From positions 1-63,666 of the forward strand of contig JAGBDE010000047.1 in assembly GCA_017937655.1 (NCBI GenBank): 63,666 bases of DNA, read 5' to 3'. Of this stretch, positions 25,840 through 34,000 are shown in pieces; within the stretch, counting starts at the first letter, position 1; each line of letters opens with the position of its first letter. A model generated the notes under the pieces. The model was not told the origin of the DNA and ran no database searches. It saw nothing but the letters and a program-made list of their open reading frames with translations. This DNA comes from Clostridia bacterium. GTDB lineage: Bacteria; Bacillota; Clostridia; Christensenellales; Aristaeellaceae. Position numbers and translations under genes: made by a program.

Positions 25840-26583
25840 ATGCCCCCTTTGAAACCCTACGAGCAGTCCCTCAATTACAGCTACGCGCCGGGCATCTTTC
25901 CGTCTCTGGAATTGATGCGTGTGGCCCCGGAACGGGCCCAGCGGCTGCTTCTCAGCGAGAAAGCCCACGGCGAGGGCGTGGAAAAGCTGCGGGCCATTTG
26001 CCGGGAGCACGGCGTCCGGGAAGAGATCGCGGATAAGGCCTTGAGGCGCATCAGCGGCAAGGACAACTGCTTTGCCGCGGTGGTGTTTTCCAAGTGGCAG
26101 GCCGATCTCCAGCCCCATACGCCCCATGTGGTGCTGCATCATCCCATGGACGAGGGCAACCTGGGCACCATCCAGCGGACGCTGCTGGGCCTGGGCCTGA
26201 AGGACATCGCCATCATCCGCCCGGCGGCGGACGTGTTTGAGCCCCATGTGGTCAGGGCCACCATGGGCGCGGTGTTCTCCCTCCGGGTCAAGCAGTACGA
26301 CAGTTTTGAGGACTACCGGGCCGAGTTTCCCGCCCATCATCTCTACCCCTTCATGCTGGACGGTTCCAGCCAGCTGCCGGACGTGCTGGGCGATGTGAAG
26401 AAACCCTACGCACTCATCTTCGGCAACGAAGGCAGCGGCCTGCCTGCGGAGTTTTCCAAGATGGGCCAGGCCGTCCGGATCCCCCACAGCAACGAAATTG
26501 ACTCATTGAATCTGTCCATTGCGGTGGGCATCGGCGCCTACGCATTTGTACACGCAGGAGAGGAAGCGAAAACCAATGTTTGA
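25840..26583 (+). CDS. TrmH/SpoU-family RNA 2'-O-methyltransferase
   Basis: A 247-residue SAM-dependent RNA ribose methyltransferase with the trefoil-knot fold. The three family motifs are HPMDEGNLGTIQRT (motif 1), RATMGAVFSL, and the knot segments IFGNEGSGLP and VRIPHSNEIDSLNLSIAVGI. AAGGAGGAAAGGAT precedes the ATG. It overlaps the next gene by 8 bp. The target RNA is not predictable; the motif-2 Arg and motif-3 Asn/Glu needed for catalysis are present. Confidence 0.9.
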   Translation: MPPLKPYEQSLNYSYAPGIFPSLELMRVAPERAQRLLLSEKAHGEGVEKLRAICREHGVREEIADKALRRISGKDNCFAAVVFSKWQADLQPHTPHVVLHHPMDEGNLGTIQRTLLGLGLKDIAIIRPAADVFEPHVVRATMGAVFSLRVKQYDSFEDYRAEFPAHHLYPFMLDGSSQLPDVLGDVKKPYALIFGNEGSGLPAEFSKMGQAVRIPHSNEIDSLNLSIAVGIGAYAFVHAGEEAKTNV

Positions 26584-27127
26584 GGATATCAGAAACGAAG
26601 TCCGGGAAGTGGTCTTTTACCTGGCGGAAAAGGCAAACCTCCAGCCCGGCGCGGTGGTGGTGCTGGGCTGTAGCACCAGCGAGGTGGCCGGCGGACGCAT
26701 CGGCAAGAACAGCGTGCCGGAACTGGGCGACGCTTTGGCCGAGGCCATGATCAGCGCCTGCCGGGAGAAGGGCCTTCATCCGGTATTCCAGTGCTGCGAG
26801 CATCTGAACCGGGCTCTGGTCATGGAGCAGAGCCTGCTCAATCGCCTGGGCCTGATCCAGGTCAACGCTATGCCCGTGCCCAAGGCGGGCGGCAGCACCG
26901 GCGCGGCGGCCTATCAGCGGTTTGAAAAGCCCGCGCTGGCTTTGGCCATCCAGGCGGACGCCGCCATTGACATCGGCGATACTTTGGTGGGCATGCACAT
27001 CCGCCCGGTGGCGGTGCCCCTGCGCATGGAGGGCAAGGAAGCCAAGGTGGGCCAGGCCCATGTGGTGATGGCCTACTCCCGCCTGCCCTTCATCGGCGGC
27101 GAGCGGACCCAGTACCCCCAGAAGTAA
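26576..27127 (+). CDS. YwlG/TIGR01440 family protein
   Basis: A 183-residue protein of the DUF436/YwlG family, conserved in Bacillota with no established function. The family pattern is clear: VVVLGCSTSEVAGGRIGKNS (about 27-46), QCCEHLNRALV and VPKAGGSTGAAAY, then DIGDTLVGMHIRPVAVPLR. The start at 26576 lies within the end of the upstream methyltransferase gene; GGAGAGG is upstream. Translation of the two is therefore probably coupled. Confidence 0.88.
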   Translation: MFEDIRNEVREVVFYLAEKANLQPGAVVVLGCSTSEVAGGRIGKNSVPELGDALAEAMISACREKGLHPVFQCCEHLNRALVMEQSLLNRLGLIQVNAMPVPKAGGSTGAAAYQRFEKPALALAIQADAAIDIGDTLVGMHIRPVAVPLRMEGKEAKVGQAHVVMAYSRLPFIGGERTQYPQK

Positions 27128-27176
27128 CAAAAACAGTAAGAAAACGGAAACTTTGCTTTTCCCTCCAAATGAGGGA

Positions 27177-27205
27177 TTGACGCAAATTCGCCCTTATGCT
27201 AAAAT
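27177..27205 (+). promoter_or_regulatory. SCIFF promoter with extended -10
   Basis: TTGACG (27177-27182), 17 bp, TAAAAT (27200-27205) preceded by TGC. It lies about 32 bp before the peptide gene. Confidence 0.7.
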
Positions 27206-27236
27206 AATTTATATCCTATCGATAGAAGGTGAAACT

Positions 27237-27392
27237 ATGAAGCATATTCAGACCATCGAAACCCGTAACCTGTGCGAGAGCGCCAAGAACGGCGGCTGCG
27301 GCGAATGCCAGACTTCTTGCCAGTCTGCCTGCAAGACCAGCTGCGGTATCGCAAACCAGAAGTGCGAAAGCGCTGCTAAGGAAAGCAAGTAA
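27237..27392 (+). CDS. scfA: SCIFF ribosomal peptide precursor
   Basis: A 51-residue member of the six-Cys-in-forty-five peptides, almost universal in Clostridia and matured by a radical-SAM enzyme that makes sulfur-to-alpha-carbon thioethers. The family pattern NLCESAKNGGCGECQTSCQ, then CKTSC and QKC, is obvious, with Cys at 13, 21, 24, 28, 32, 36 and 43. GAAGGTGAAACT precedes the ATG. The maturase follows after an intrinsic terminator, which would make precursor mRNA more abundant than maturase mRNA. The biological role of the mature peptide is not settled. Confidence 0.95.
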   Translation: MKHIQTIETRNLCESAKNGGCGECQTSCQSACKTSCGIANQKCESAAKESK

Positions 27393-27408
27393 TTGCCTAC
27401 AGCAAAAT

Positions 27409-27432
27409 GCCGCCGTTTACGGCGGCTTTTTT
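27409..27432 (+). terminator. Intrinsic terminator between SCIFF and its maturase
   Basis: GCCGCCG (27409-27415), loop TTTA, CGGCGGC (27420-27426), then six T. It starts 16 bp after the SCIFF stop and ends 22 bp before the maturase ATG; partial read-through would set their ratio. Confidence 0.85.
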
Positions 27433-27454
27433 CGTGAAGGAGAGAGATATACCT

Positions 27455-28834
27455 ATGATTCACCAGTATCAGTTGGGCGGCTACAACATCGTGCTGGACG
27501 TATGCTCCGGCTCCGTGCATGTTGTGGACGAGGTGGCCTATGAGATCATCGCCCTGTTTGAGAACAACAGCCGGGAAGACGTGCTGCAAATGATGGCAGA
27601 GAAGTTTTCCTCCCGGGACGATATTTCCGCCAAGGACATTGAGGAATGCTACCAGCAGGTGGCGGAGCTGAAAAACGCAGGCAAGCTGTTTGCGCCGGAT
27701 ACCTTTGCACCTATGGCGGGCGCGCTGAAGCAGAAGACCGCCGGCGTGGTCAAGGCGCTGTGCCTCCACGTGGCCCACACCTGCAACCTGAACTGCTCCT
27801 ACTGCTTTGCCAGCCAGGGCAAGTACCACGGCGACCGGGCGGTGATGAGCTTTGAGGTGGGCAAGCGCGCGCTGGACTTTTTGATGGAGAACTCCGGCAC
27901 CCGCCGCAACCTGGAAGTGGACTTTTTCGGCGGCGAGCCTTTGATGAACTTCCAGGTGGTGAAGGACCTGGTGGCCTACGCCCGCAGCATGGAAAAGGAG
28001 AAGGGCAAGAATTTCCGCTTCACCCTGACCACCAACGGCGTTCTGGTGGATGACGACGTGATCCAGTGGGCCAACAAGGAATGCGCCAATGTGGTGCTGA
28101 GCCTGGACGGCCGCAAGGAGATCCACGACCGGTACCGGGTGGACTACGCGGGCAAGGGCAGCTGGGACGTGATCGTGCCCAAGTTCCAGAAGTTTGTGGA
28201 GGCCCGGCAGGGCAAGGAGTACTACATGCGGGGCACCTTCACCCACGCCAATCCTGACTTTCTCAAGGACATCCAGCAGATGCTGGATCTGGGCTTCAAC
28301 GAGCTGAGCATGGAGCCGGTGGTCTGCGCTGCGGACGACCCCTCTGCCCTGACGGAGGAGGATTTCCCCATCATCACCCAGCAGTACGAGAAGCTGGCAG
28401 AGCTGATGCTTCAGCGGGACAAGGAGGGCAAGCCCTTCACCTTCTACCACTACATGATCGACCTGACCGGCGGCCCCTGCATCTATAAGCGGATTTCCGG
28501 CTGCGGCAGCGGCACCGAGTACATGGCCGTCACCCCCTGGGGCGATCTGTACCCCTGCCACCAGTTTGTGGGCGAGGAACGGTTCTGCCTGGGCAACATC
28601 TGGGACGGCGTGACCAACAAGGCGATTCAGGATGAGTTTGCCGCCTGCAATGTGTACGCCCATCCCGAGTGCCACGATTGCTGGGCCCGGCTGTACTGCT
28701 CCGGCGGATGCGCCGCCAACGCCTACCATGCCACCGGCAGCGTGACCGGCGTGTATGACTACGGCTGCCGCCTGTTCCGCAAGCGGATGGAATGCGCCAT
28801 CATGGTGGCCATCGCCAGGGCGCTGGGAGAGTAA
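27455..28834 (+). CDS. scfB: SCIFF peptide maturase, radical SAM/SPASM
   Basis: A 459-residue radical-SAM enzyme that installs thioether bonds in the SCIFF peptide. An N-terminal peptide-recognition (RRE-like) region (1-85) precedes the core with CNLNCSYC (Cys x3 Cys x2 Cys), then FGGEPLMNF. The C-terminal SPASM domain, binding two further Fe-S clusters, has CGSGTEYMAVTPWGDLYPCH, CHDCWARLYCSGGC and a final DYGC. The ATG at 27455 has GAAGGAGAG upstream, and the 16 residues before it are not coding. It directly abuts the decarboxylase gene. Confidence 0.96.
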   Translation: MIHQYQLGGYNIVLDVCSGSVHVVDEVAYEIIALFENNSREDVLQMMAEKFSSRDDISAKDIEECYQQVAELKNAGKLFAPDTFAPMAGALKQKTAGVVKALCLHVAHTCNLNCSYCFASQGKYHGDRAVMSFEVGKRALDFLMENSGTRRNLEVDFFGGEPLMNFQVVKDLVAYARSMEKEKGKNFRFTLTTNGVLVDDDVIQWANKECANVVLSLDGRKEIHDRYRVDYAGKGSWDVIVPKFQKFVEARQGKEYYMRGTFTHANPDFLKDIQQMLDLGFNELSMEPVVCAADDPSALTEEDFPIITQQYEKLAELMLQRDKEGKPFTFYHYMIDLTGGPCIYKRISGCGSGTEYMAVTPWGDLYPCHQFVGEERFCLGNIWDGVTNKAIQDEFAACNVYAHPECHDCWARLYCSGGCAANAYHATGSVTGVYDYGCRLFRKRMECAIMVAIARALGE

Positions 28835-30175
28835 ATGAAAACGCCGATTTATGATTTTGTGTCCGCCTACGCCAAGGCGGACGCCCTCCGGCTCCACATG
28901 CCCGGCCACAAGGGCGTGGGGCCGCTGGGCCTGGAAAAGCTGGACATCACCGAGATTGACGGCGCGGACAGCCTGTATGAAGCCGGGGGGATCATCGCCC
29001 AGAGCGAGGACAACGCCAGCCGCCTCTTTGGCTGCCAGACCCTGTATTCTACGGAAGGTTCGTCCCAGTGCATCCGGGCGATGCTTTCCCTGGTGCTGCT
29101 GCACGCAAAACAGACCGGCCGGAAGCCGCTGATTGCGGCGGGCCGGAACGCCCACAAGACTTTCCTCAGCGGAGCGGCGTTGCTGGATATGGACGTGGAC
29201 TGGCTCTATCCGGACAAGATGAGCACCTACCTGTCCTGCGCTTTGACCCCGGAGGAAATGGAGCGGTACCTGGCCTCTGCGGCGGAGAAACCTGTGGCGG
29301 TGTACCTGACCAGCCCGGACTACCTTGGCTGCATGACGGATATTGCAGGCATCGCAAGGGTTTGCCACGCCCACGGCGTTCTGCTGGCGGTGGACAATGC
29401 CCACGGCGCCTACCTCCGGTTCCTGGAACCGTCCCTGCATCCCATCGACCTGGGCGCGGACTTCTGCTGCGATTCCGCCCACAAGACCCTGCCGGTATTG
29501 ACCGGCGGCGCGTATCTGCACATCGCCCCGGGGGTGGAGAAAACCATTGCGGCACAGGCGAAAAACGCGCTGGCGCTGTTTGGCTCCACCAGCCCGTCTT
29601 ACCTGATCATGCAGTCCCTGGACTTGGCCAACGCCTATCTTTGCGAGTATCCCCGGAAGCTGCAGGCCTTTGCGGCGGAAGTTTCCGCGCTGAAACAGCG
29701 GCTGATGGCCCTGGGTTACGTTCTTTACGGCGACGAGCCGCTGAAAATCACCCTGGAGGCCAAGAAACGGGGCTATGTCGGCCATGCCCTGGCCCGCCTT
29801 CTGCTGGAAAGTGGGCTGGTGTGCGAGTACGCCGACCCGGATCATGTGGTGCTGATGCTGACGCCGGAGATCAGCGGGGAGGGGCTTTCCCGCATAGAGG
29901 CTGCCCTGGCGGCCATTCCGCAAAAGCCGGTGATTGAGACAGAACCCCCGCGGCTCAGGAAGGGCAGGCGGGTGTGCTCCGTCCGTGAGGCCATGCTTTC
30001 CCCGGCGGAGACCCTGCCCGTAGAGAACTGCTGCGGCAGGATTTTGGCAGCGGCATCGGTGGGCTGCCCCCCGGCGGTGCCCATCCTGATTTGCGGCGAG
30101 GAGATCGACCGGGAGGCGCTGGAATGCTTCCGGTATTACGGAATCGGGGAATGCGCAGTGATTGCCGGAAACTAA
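28835..30175 (+). CDS. Orn/Lys/Arg decarboxylase family PLP enzyme
   Basis: A 446-residue fold-type I PLP enzyme related to SpeA/CadA. Seen are RLHMPGHKG (19-27), STEGSSQCIRAML, AVDNAHGAYLRF and the PLP lysine in DSAHKTLPVLTGGAYLH. The C-terminal decarboxylase domain is short but present (AEMLS-like EAMLSPAETLPVENCCGRI). The N-terminal wing of inducible decarboxylases is missing, so it is of the short Gram-positive type. The ATG follows the maturase stop with no gap. Substrate is uncertain (Lys, Arg or Orn). Confidence 0.9.
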   Translation: MKTPIYDFVSAYAKADALRLHMPGHKGVGPLGLEKLDITEIDGADSLYEAGGIIAQSEDNASRLFGCQTLYSTEGSSQCIRAMLSLVLLHAKQTGRKPLIAAGRNAHKTFLSGAALLDMDVDWLYPDKMSTYLSCALTPEEMERYLASAAEKPVAVYLTSPDYLGCMTDIAGIARVCHAHGVLLAVDNAHGAYLRFLEPSLHPIDLGADFCCDSAHKTLPVLTGGAYLHIAPGVEKTIAAQAKNALALFGSTSPSYLIMQSLDLANAYLCEYPRKLQAFAAEVSALKQRLMALGYVLYGDEPLKITLEAKKRGYVGHALARLLLESGLVCEYADPDHVVLMLTPEISGEGLSRIEAALAAIPQKPVIETEPPRLRKGRRVCSVREAMLSPAETLPVENCCGRILAAASVGCPPAVPILICGEEIDREALECFRYYGIGECAVIAGN

Positions 30176-30187
30176 AGGAATATCATC

Positions 30188-30219
30188 AAAAAAAGCGGGG
30201 TGGAATGCCCTGCTTTTTT
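30188..30219 (+). terminator. Intrinsic terminator after decarboxylase gene
   Basis: AAAAAAGCGGGG pairs with CCCTGCTTTTTT (G-U included) and ends in a T-run. It closes the SCIFF transcript 13 bp after the stop. Confidence 0.75.
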
Positions 30220-30235
30220 GGTGGAGAAAAAACCA

Positions 30236-30284
30236 TTGACAGGTGACCAAATGGTCACTATAATGAAGGTGACCGTTTGGTCAC
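30236..30284 (+). promoter_or_regulatory. TetR gene promoter with two operators
   Basis: TTGACA (30236-30241), 17 bp, TATAAT (30259-30264). Operator 1, GTGACCAAATGGTCAC (30243-30258), fills the spacer. Operator 2, GTGACCGTTTGGTCAC (30269-30284), covers the start point. Their centres are 26 bp apart. The placement predicts tight self-repression. Confidence 0.88.
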
Positions 30285-30306
30285 TTTGTCGGACCGGGAG
30301 GAACCC

Positions 30307-30924
30307 ATGGAACACACAACCAAGGATCGTATTCTGGATGAAGCCCTGATCCTGTTTGCACAGCAGGGCTACAAGGGAGCCAATCTGCGGGATCTGGCCG
30401 CAAGGCTTGGGTTGAGCAAATCGGCCCTGTATAAGCATTACAAAAGCAAGGAAGATATCTGGAACGCCCTGCTGGACAAAATGGAGGCCTATTACGCCCA
30501 GCGGTTTGGCTCCATGGACAATCTGCCCAAAACGCCGGATTCCCTGGAGGAAATGTTCCAGATGACCATGGGCATGATCCGCTTCACGGTGCAGGATCCG
30601 CAGATCATCCTGACCCGAAAGCTGCTGATTACCGAGCAGTTCCACGACGCGCGGGTGTGCCGGCTGGCCACCAAGCACTTCCTGGAGGGCACCGCCAATA
30701 TTTACGCCAAGGTTCTGGAAGGCATGATGGACAAGGGCCTGATGAAAAAGGCAGACCCGGCCATGCTGGCCTTCAGCTTTACCGCGCCCATTTCCGCCCT
30801 GATCCATCTGTGTGACCGCGAGCCCCACAGGCAGGACGAAGCCTTCGGGAAAATGGAGGCCTTTGTGCGCTACTTCCTCTCCTTGCATGCCAGCCCATCC
30901 GCCGTTACAGGGACAACCCTGTGA
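30307..30924 (+). CDS. TetR/AcrR family transcriptional regulator
   Basis: A 205-residue repressor. The N-terminal helix-turn-helix spans ILDEALILFAQQGYKGANLR to LGLSKSALYKHYKSKEDI (about 9-55); the rest is a helical ligand-binding domain. The ATG at 30307 has GGGAGGAACCC upstream, after both operators; the longer in-frame ORF (30277) would include an operator. No efflux pump is adjacent. The sugar kinase follows 30 bp later and may be regulated with it. Confidence 0.93.
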   Translation: MEHTTKDRILDEALILFAQQGYKGANLRDLAARLGLSKSALYKHYKSKEDIWNALLDKMEAYYAQRFGSMDNLPKTPDSLEEMFQMTMGMIRFTVQDPQIILTRKLLITEQFHDARVCRLATKHFLEGTANIYAKVLEGMMDKGLMKKADPAMLAFSFTAPISALIHLCDREPHRQDEAFGKMEAFVRYFLSLHASPSAVTGTTL

Positions 30925-30954
30925 AAATATGCGCGTTAACAGGAGGTTTTTTCC

Positions 30955-31854
30955 ATGAAAGCAGAAGCCTATCTTTTCGGGCAGGTTCTCGGCACCCATT
31001 CCTTCCTGCTGCGGGGCGGATTCCTGCAGCCTGACCAGTATTCTGAGATCGACGCCCAATACTTCCTGCCCGGCGGCGAAACCGGCACCGCCTGCACCGT
31101 GCTGGCCTCCCTGGGGGTCAACGTGCGGATGGACGGTACCTACATCGGCCAAAAGGTGGCGCCCATGCTGAAGGAGTTTTACAAGGACAAGACCGTCGAT
31201 CTTTCTCCGCTGCACTTCACCCAGGATGACGGCGTGATGGACTACGTGGTCATCGCCGGGCTGGTGCGCTCTCCCATGGGCCGCTTCCAGACCCTTTTTG
31301 GCGACGACAGCCGTTGGTGGAGCATCCCCCGGGAGGAAGACCTGGCAGGATGCCGCGCCGCTGCGGTGGATCCCTTCTTCCGGGCGGAATCCGACCGTGT
31401 GGCGGAAATCTGCATCAAGCTGGGCATTCCTTATGTGACCATCGACAGCCCCCACAACACCTTCCTGCATCAGCACGCTGCGGTGAACGTGGTTTCCGGC
31501 GAGTGCCTGCACAACCATTACCAGGGCCGTTCGCCGGAGGAGATCATGCCTCTTCTGCAGGAAACGGCCAATGGGCTGGTCATCATTACCTCCGGCGGCG
31601 GGGAGATGCTCTATGGCCGGAAGGGCGAAGCATACAAGCGGATGAAGACCTTCTCAGTGGAGGTCAAGAGCACCCTGGGCGCGGGCGATACCTACAAGGC
31701 CGGCTGCGTATACGCTCTGCTGCACGGCATGAGCGATGAAGAGACCGTCCGGTTTGCCAGCGCCTGCTCCGGCATCGCCATCTCCCGCTTCCCCCTGCCG
31801 CTGAACCCGCCCACCCTGGAGGAAGTGAACGCCCTGATTGCCAGGGGGAACTGA
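30955..31854 (+). CDS. PfkB-family carbohydrate kinase
   Basis: A 299-residue ribokinase-fold kinase. The C-terminal PfkB signature is TLGAGDTYKAGCVYALLHG with the catalytic Asp in GAGD; the N-terminal GG-containing part reads LPGGETGTACTVLASLG. An ATP-region segment NGLVIITSGGGEMLYG is also seen. AACAGGAGG precedes the ATG. The substrate could be a sugar or nucleoside. It probably shares the TetR promoter. Confidence 0.87.
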   Translation: MKAEAYLFGQVLGTHSFLLRGGFLQPDQYSEIDAQYFLPGGETGTACTVLASLGVNVRMDGTYIGQKVAPMLKEFYKDKTVDLSPLHFTQDDGVMDYVVIAGLVRSPMGRFQTLFGDDSRWWSIPREEDLAGCRAAAVDPFFRAESDRVAEICIKLGIPYVTIDSPHNTFLHQHAAVNVVSGECLHNHYQGRSPEEIMPLLQETANGLVIITSGGGEMLYGRKGEAYKRMKTFSVEVKSTLGAGDTYKAGCVYALLHGMSDEETVRFASACSGIAISRFPLPLNPPTLEEVNALIARGN

Positions 31855-31880
31855 GAGAGTGTATTCACCGGGAGGAAGCC

Positions 31881-32297
31881 ATGCGAAAGACGTTGTTTGT
31901 CATCCTGCAATGCACCTGGGGGCTGCTGCAAACGCTGATCGGCCTGGGATTTTTCATCGCCCTTCGGAAATGCCCCCACAGAACGTATCGGGGTTGCATC
32001 GACACCCAATGGAACCATCACGGCGGGCTGAGCCTGGGGCTGTTTCTTTTCACTCCGCCGGACAGCCAAAGCAATGCGGAACTGATCCGGGTCCATGAAT
32101 ACGGCCATGCGGTACAGTCCGTTGTTCTGGGGCCGCTGATGCTGCTTGTGGGCATCATTTCCATCCTGTGGGGGAACCTGCCCTGCTTTGCCCGGCTGCG
32201 GAAAACCCGTCATTTGCCCTACACCGCCTGCTTTGTGGAGGCCTGGGCAAGCAAATGGGGCGAGCAGGTCACCGGCGAAAAGGCCATTTGGGAATGA
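31881..32297 (+). CDS. Small membrane protein with HEYGH metallopeptidase-like motif
   Basis: A 138-residue protein with a hydrophobic N-terminal segment (FVILQCTWGLLQTLIGLGFFIA), a polar domain and a second hydrophobic segment (LGPLMLLVGIISILWG). The motif RVHEYGHAVQS (about 70-80) is an HExxH zinc-protease signature, and FVEAWASKWGE later supplies a candidate third ligand Glu. Its HEYGH..QS...W pattern is seen in uncharacterised bacterial proteins. Protease activity is unproven. GGGAGGAAGCC precedes the ATG. It ends at the hairpin-repeat region before the convergent methyltransferase gene. Confidence 0.75.
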   Translation: MRKTLFVILQCTWGLLQTLIGLGFFIALRKCPHRTYRGCIDTQWNHHGGLSLGLFLFTPPDSQSNAELIRVHEYGHAVQSVVLGPLMLLVGIISILWGNLPCFARLRKTRHLPYTACFVEAWASKWGEQVTGEKAIWE

Positions 32298-32328
32298 CCA
32301 TCCAAAACATCCGGCAAACCTTACAAAA

Positions 32329-32496
32329 AGACCAGCTTCCACCCACTCCGGGCAGAAGCTGGTCTTCTTTTGCTTCTTTTCTTCTGACTCAGAAGAAAAG
32401 AAGAGCTGGTTTTTCTTTGCTTCTTTCTTTTTCACTGAAAAAGAAAGAAGAGAGGTTTTCTTTTGGTTCTTTTCTTTTGACCTAAAAGAAAAGAAC
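32329..32496. repeat. Terminator plus three stacked pyrimidine/purine hairpins
   Basis: A terminator-type stem AGACCAGCTTC/GAAGCTGGTCT (32329-32365) is followed by three hairpins: 32373-32403 (14 bp, loop ACT), 32420-32450 (14 bp, loop ACT) and 32466-32496 (13 bp, loop GACCT). Each has a pyrimidine-only or nearly pyrimidine-only 5' arm and a purine 3' arm, with linkers such as AGCTGGTTTTTCTTTG. The array sits between convergent genes (32297 and 32505) and resembles those at 2539 and 50333. Confidence 0.8.
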
Positions 32497-32504
32497 AGAA
32501 CGCG

Positions 32505-33611
32505 TCAGAAGATGTAGAACTCGCACTCCAGCCGCCCGTTGTACAGCCGGCGCTTCTGGGTGGCCCTGCGGCCGAAGCAGCGCTCAAAGGCGAAGTCCGA
32601 GGTAATGACGGCCATGCGCCAGCCCGGGTGCCGCTTGAGGAGCAGGCCCATTTCTTTGTAGAGGGCCTGGGCGGCTTTCCGGTCGCCGAGGCGCTCGCCG
32701 TAGGGGGGATTGCAGAGGAACACGCCGGGCTCGCCGGGCACGTTCAGGCTGCGCAGATCCTGCTGGGTGACGCTGATCTGCTTCTGGAAACCGGCCTGGC
32801 GGATGTGCCTGCGGGCCAGCTCCAGGGCGGACGGGTCGATGTCGCTGCCGGAAATGGTGAAGGAGGGGGCGGCGTCGTGCTTGTCCCGCTCGGCTTCCCG
32901 GATGGCGGCCAGCTCCTTCTTGTCCATGAAGAAGAAATCCTCGCAGATGAAGCTGCGGCTGAGGCCGGCAGGACGGCCGCAGGCCTTGATGGCCGCCTCG
33001 ATGAGCAGCGTGCCGGTGCCGCAGCAGGGATCGTAGAGGGGCATGCGGCTGCGCCAGGGGGACAGATCCACCAGCGCGGCGGCCAGGGTCTCCCGGATGG
33101 GAGCCTCGCCGTTCCAGGTGCGGTAGCCCCGCTTGTTCAGGGCGTCGCCGCTCATGTCCAGGGTCAGGCGGGCCTTGTCCTTGTAAATGGACACGTCCAC
33201 CGGGTAGCGGGCGCCCTTCTCCGGCAGGCGATCCACGTGCAGCTTTTTCATCAGCCGGTTGACGATGGCCTTCTTGGTGATGGACTGGCAGTCCCGGACG
33301 CTCATCAGCTGGCTGCGGACGCACTTGCCGGTGACGTGGATCATTCCGTCCCGGCTGATGTAGTTCTCCCAGGGGATGGAGGAGGCAAAGGTGAACAGCT
33401 CCTCGAAGGTGAAAACCTCCCGCTCGTCCAGAAACAGCAGCACACGGTCGGCGGTGCGCAGGTTCAGCTGGGCCCGGAAGGCGTCCGTCATATCGCCCAC
33501 AAAACGGGCGCAGCCCTGCTCTGCCTTGGCCTCAAAGCCCATGCGGCGCAGCTCGTTGGCCACCACGCCCTCCAGCCCGAAGGCCGCCGTTGCAAGAAAT
33601 GTATGGTTCAT
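32505..33611 (-). CDS. RlmL-type 23S rRNA guanine-N2 methyltransferase (THUMP)
   Basis: A 368-residue THUMP plus Rossmann methyltransferase of the RlmL/YpsC group, predicted to make N2-methylguanosine in 23S rRNA. The N-terminal part MNHTFLATAAFGLEGVVANE and THUMP region precede DPCCGTGTLLIEAA (SAM motif I), GSDIDPSALELA, and the catalytic NPPYGERLGD. The start ATG at 33611 has GGAGTG upstream; the ORF to 33740 would run into the proS T-box promoter region. Length fits the single-domain Gram-positive type. Confidence 0.9.
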   Translation of the reverse strand: MNHTFLATAAFGLEGVVANELRRMGFEAKAEQGCARFVGDMTDAFRAQLNLRTADRVLLFLDEREVFTFEELFTFASSIPWENYISRDGMIHVTGKCVRSQLMSVRDCQSITKKAIVNRLMKKLHVDRLPEKGARYPVDVSIYKDKARLTLDMSGDALNKRGYRTWNGEAPIRETLAAALVDLSPWRSRMPLYDPCCGTGTLLIEAAIKACGRPAGLSRSFICEDFFFMDKKELAAIREAERDKHDAAPSFTISGSDIDPSALELARRHIRQAGFQKQISVTQQDLRSLNVPGEPGVFLCNPPYGERLGDRKAAQALYKEMGLLLKRHPGWRMAVITSDFAFERCFGRRATQKRRLYNGRLECEFYIF

Positions 33612-33669
33612 GGGGTTCACTCCTGAAATGGTGAAATGGGATTTTGCCGCAGTCATCATAGCATTTTTG

Positions 33670-33698
33670 TTGCAAAATGGAAAGGGGTATGGTAAGAT
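33670..33698 (+). promoter_or_regulatory. sigma-A promoter of T-box/proS
   Basis: TTGCAA (33670-33675), 17 bp, TAAGAT (33693-33698), directly before the T-box leader. Confidence 0.65.
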
Positions 33699-33704
33699 AT
33701 CAAC

Positions 33705-33965
33705 GCTGCGAGGAAACTCCGGCCCAAAGGAACGCTGCATGCCCTGCCTGCAAAGAGAACCGTCCCATCGGCTGAAAGGACGGCCAGGAAACGGATTGCT
33801 GCTCCCCGCCTTTGCGTATCATCGGCCAATCCCCGACGGTCCGCCCCCGTTATCCGGCGAAGAAAGGTGCAGGCGGCAGCGTCCGTCTGAAACTGGGTGG
33901 TACCGCGAAGGCTCCCTTCGTCCCATGTGCGGCATGGCCGCAGTGGGAGCGGAAAGCCTTTTTTT
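33705..33965 (+). promoter_or_regulatory. T-box riboswitch upstream of proS
   Basis: The leader has the invariant T-box TGGGTGGTACCGCG (33894-33907), which pairs with uncharged tRNA. A terminator hairpin follows: AAGGCTCCC...TGGGAGCGGAAAGCC then seven T (33908-33965). The region 33705-33880 holds the stem I part, with CATCGGCTGAAAG as a probable distal-loop element. Because it controls proS, the ligand should be tRNA-Pro; I did not resolve the specifier codon. Confidence 0.92.
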
Positions 33966-34000
33966 CATAGCCAAAAACCGTTGAAAAGGAGAGATGCAAC

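Noticed and set aside
27248..30250. A 1000-residue minus-strand open frame opposite scfB and the decarboxylase
   Set aside because: It covers two well-supported genes and a terminator and has no recognisable domain.
32373..32496. Regular hairpin units as a CRISPR array
   Set aside because: The units are imperfectly related hairpins without unique spacers of constant length, and no cas gene is nearby.
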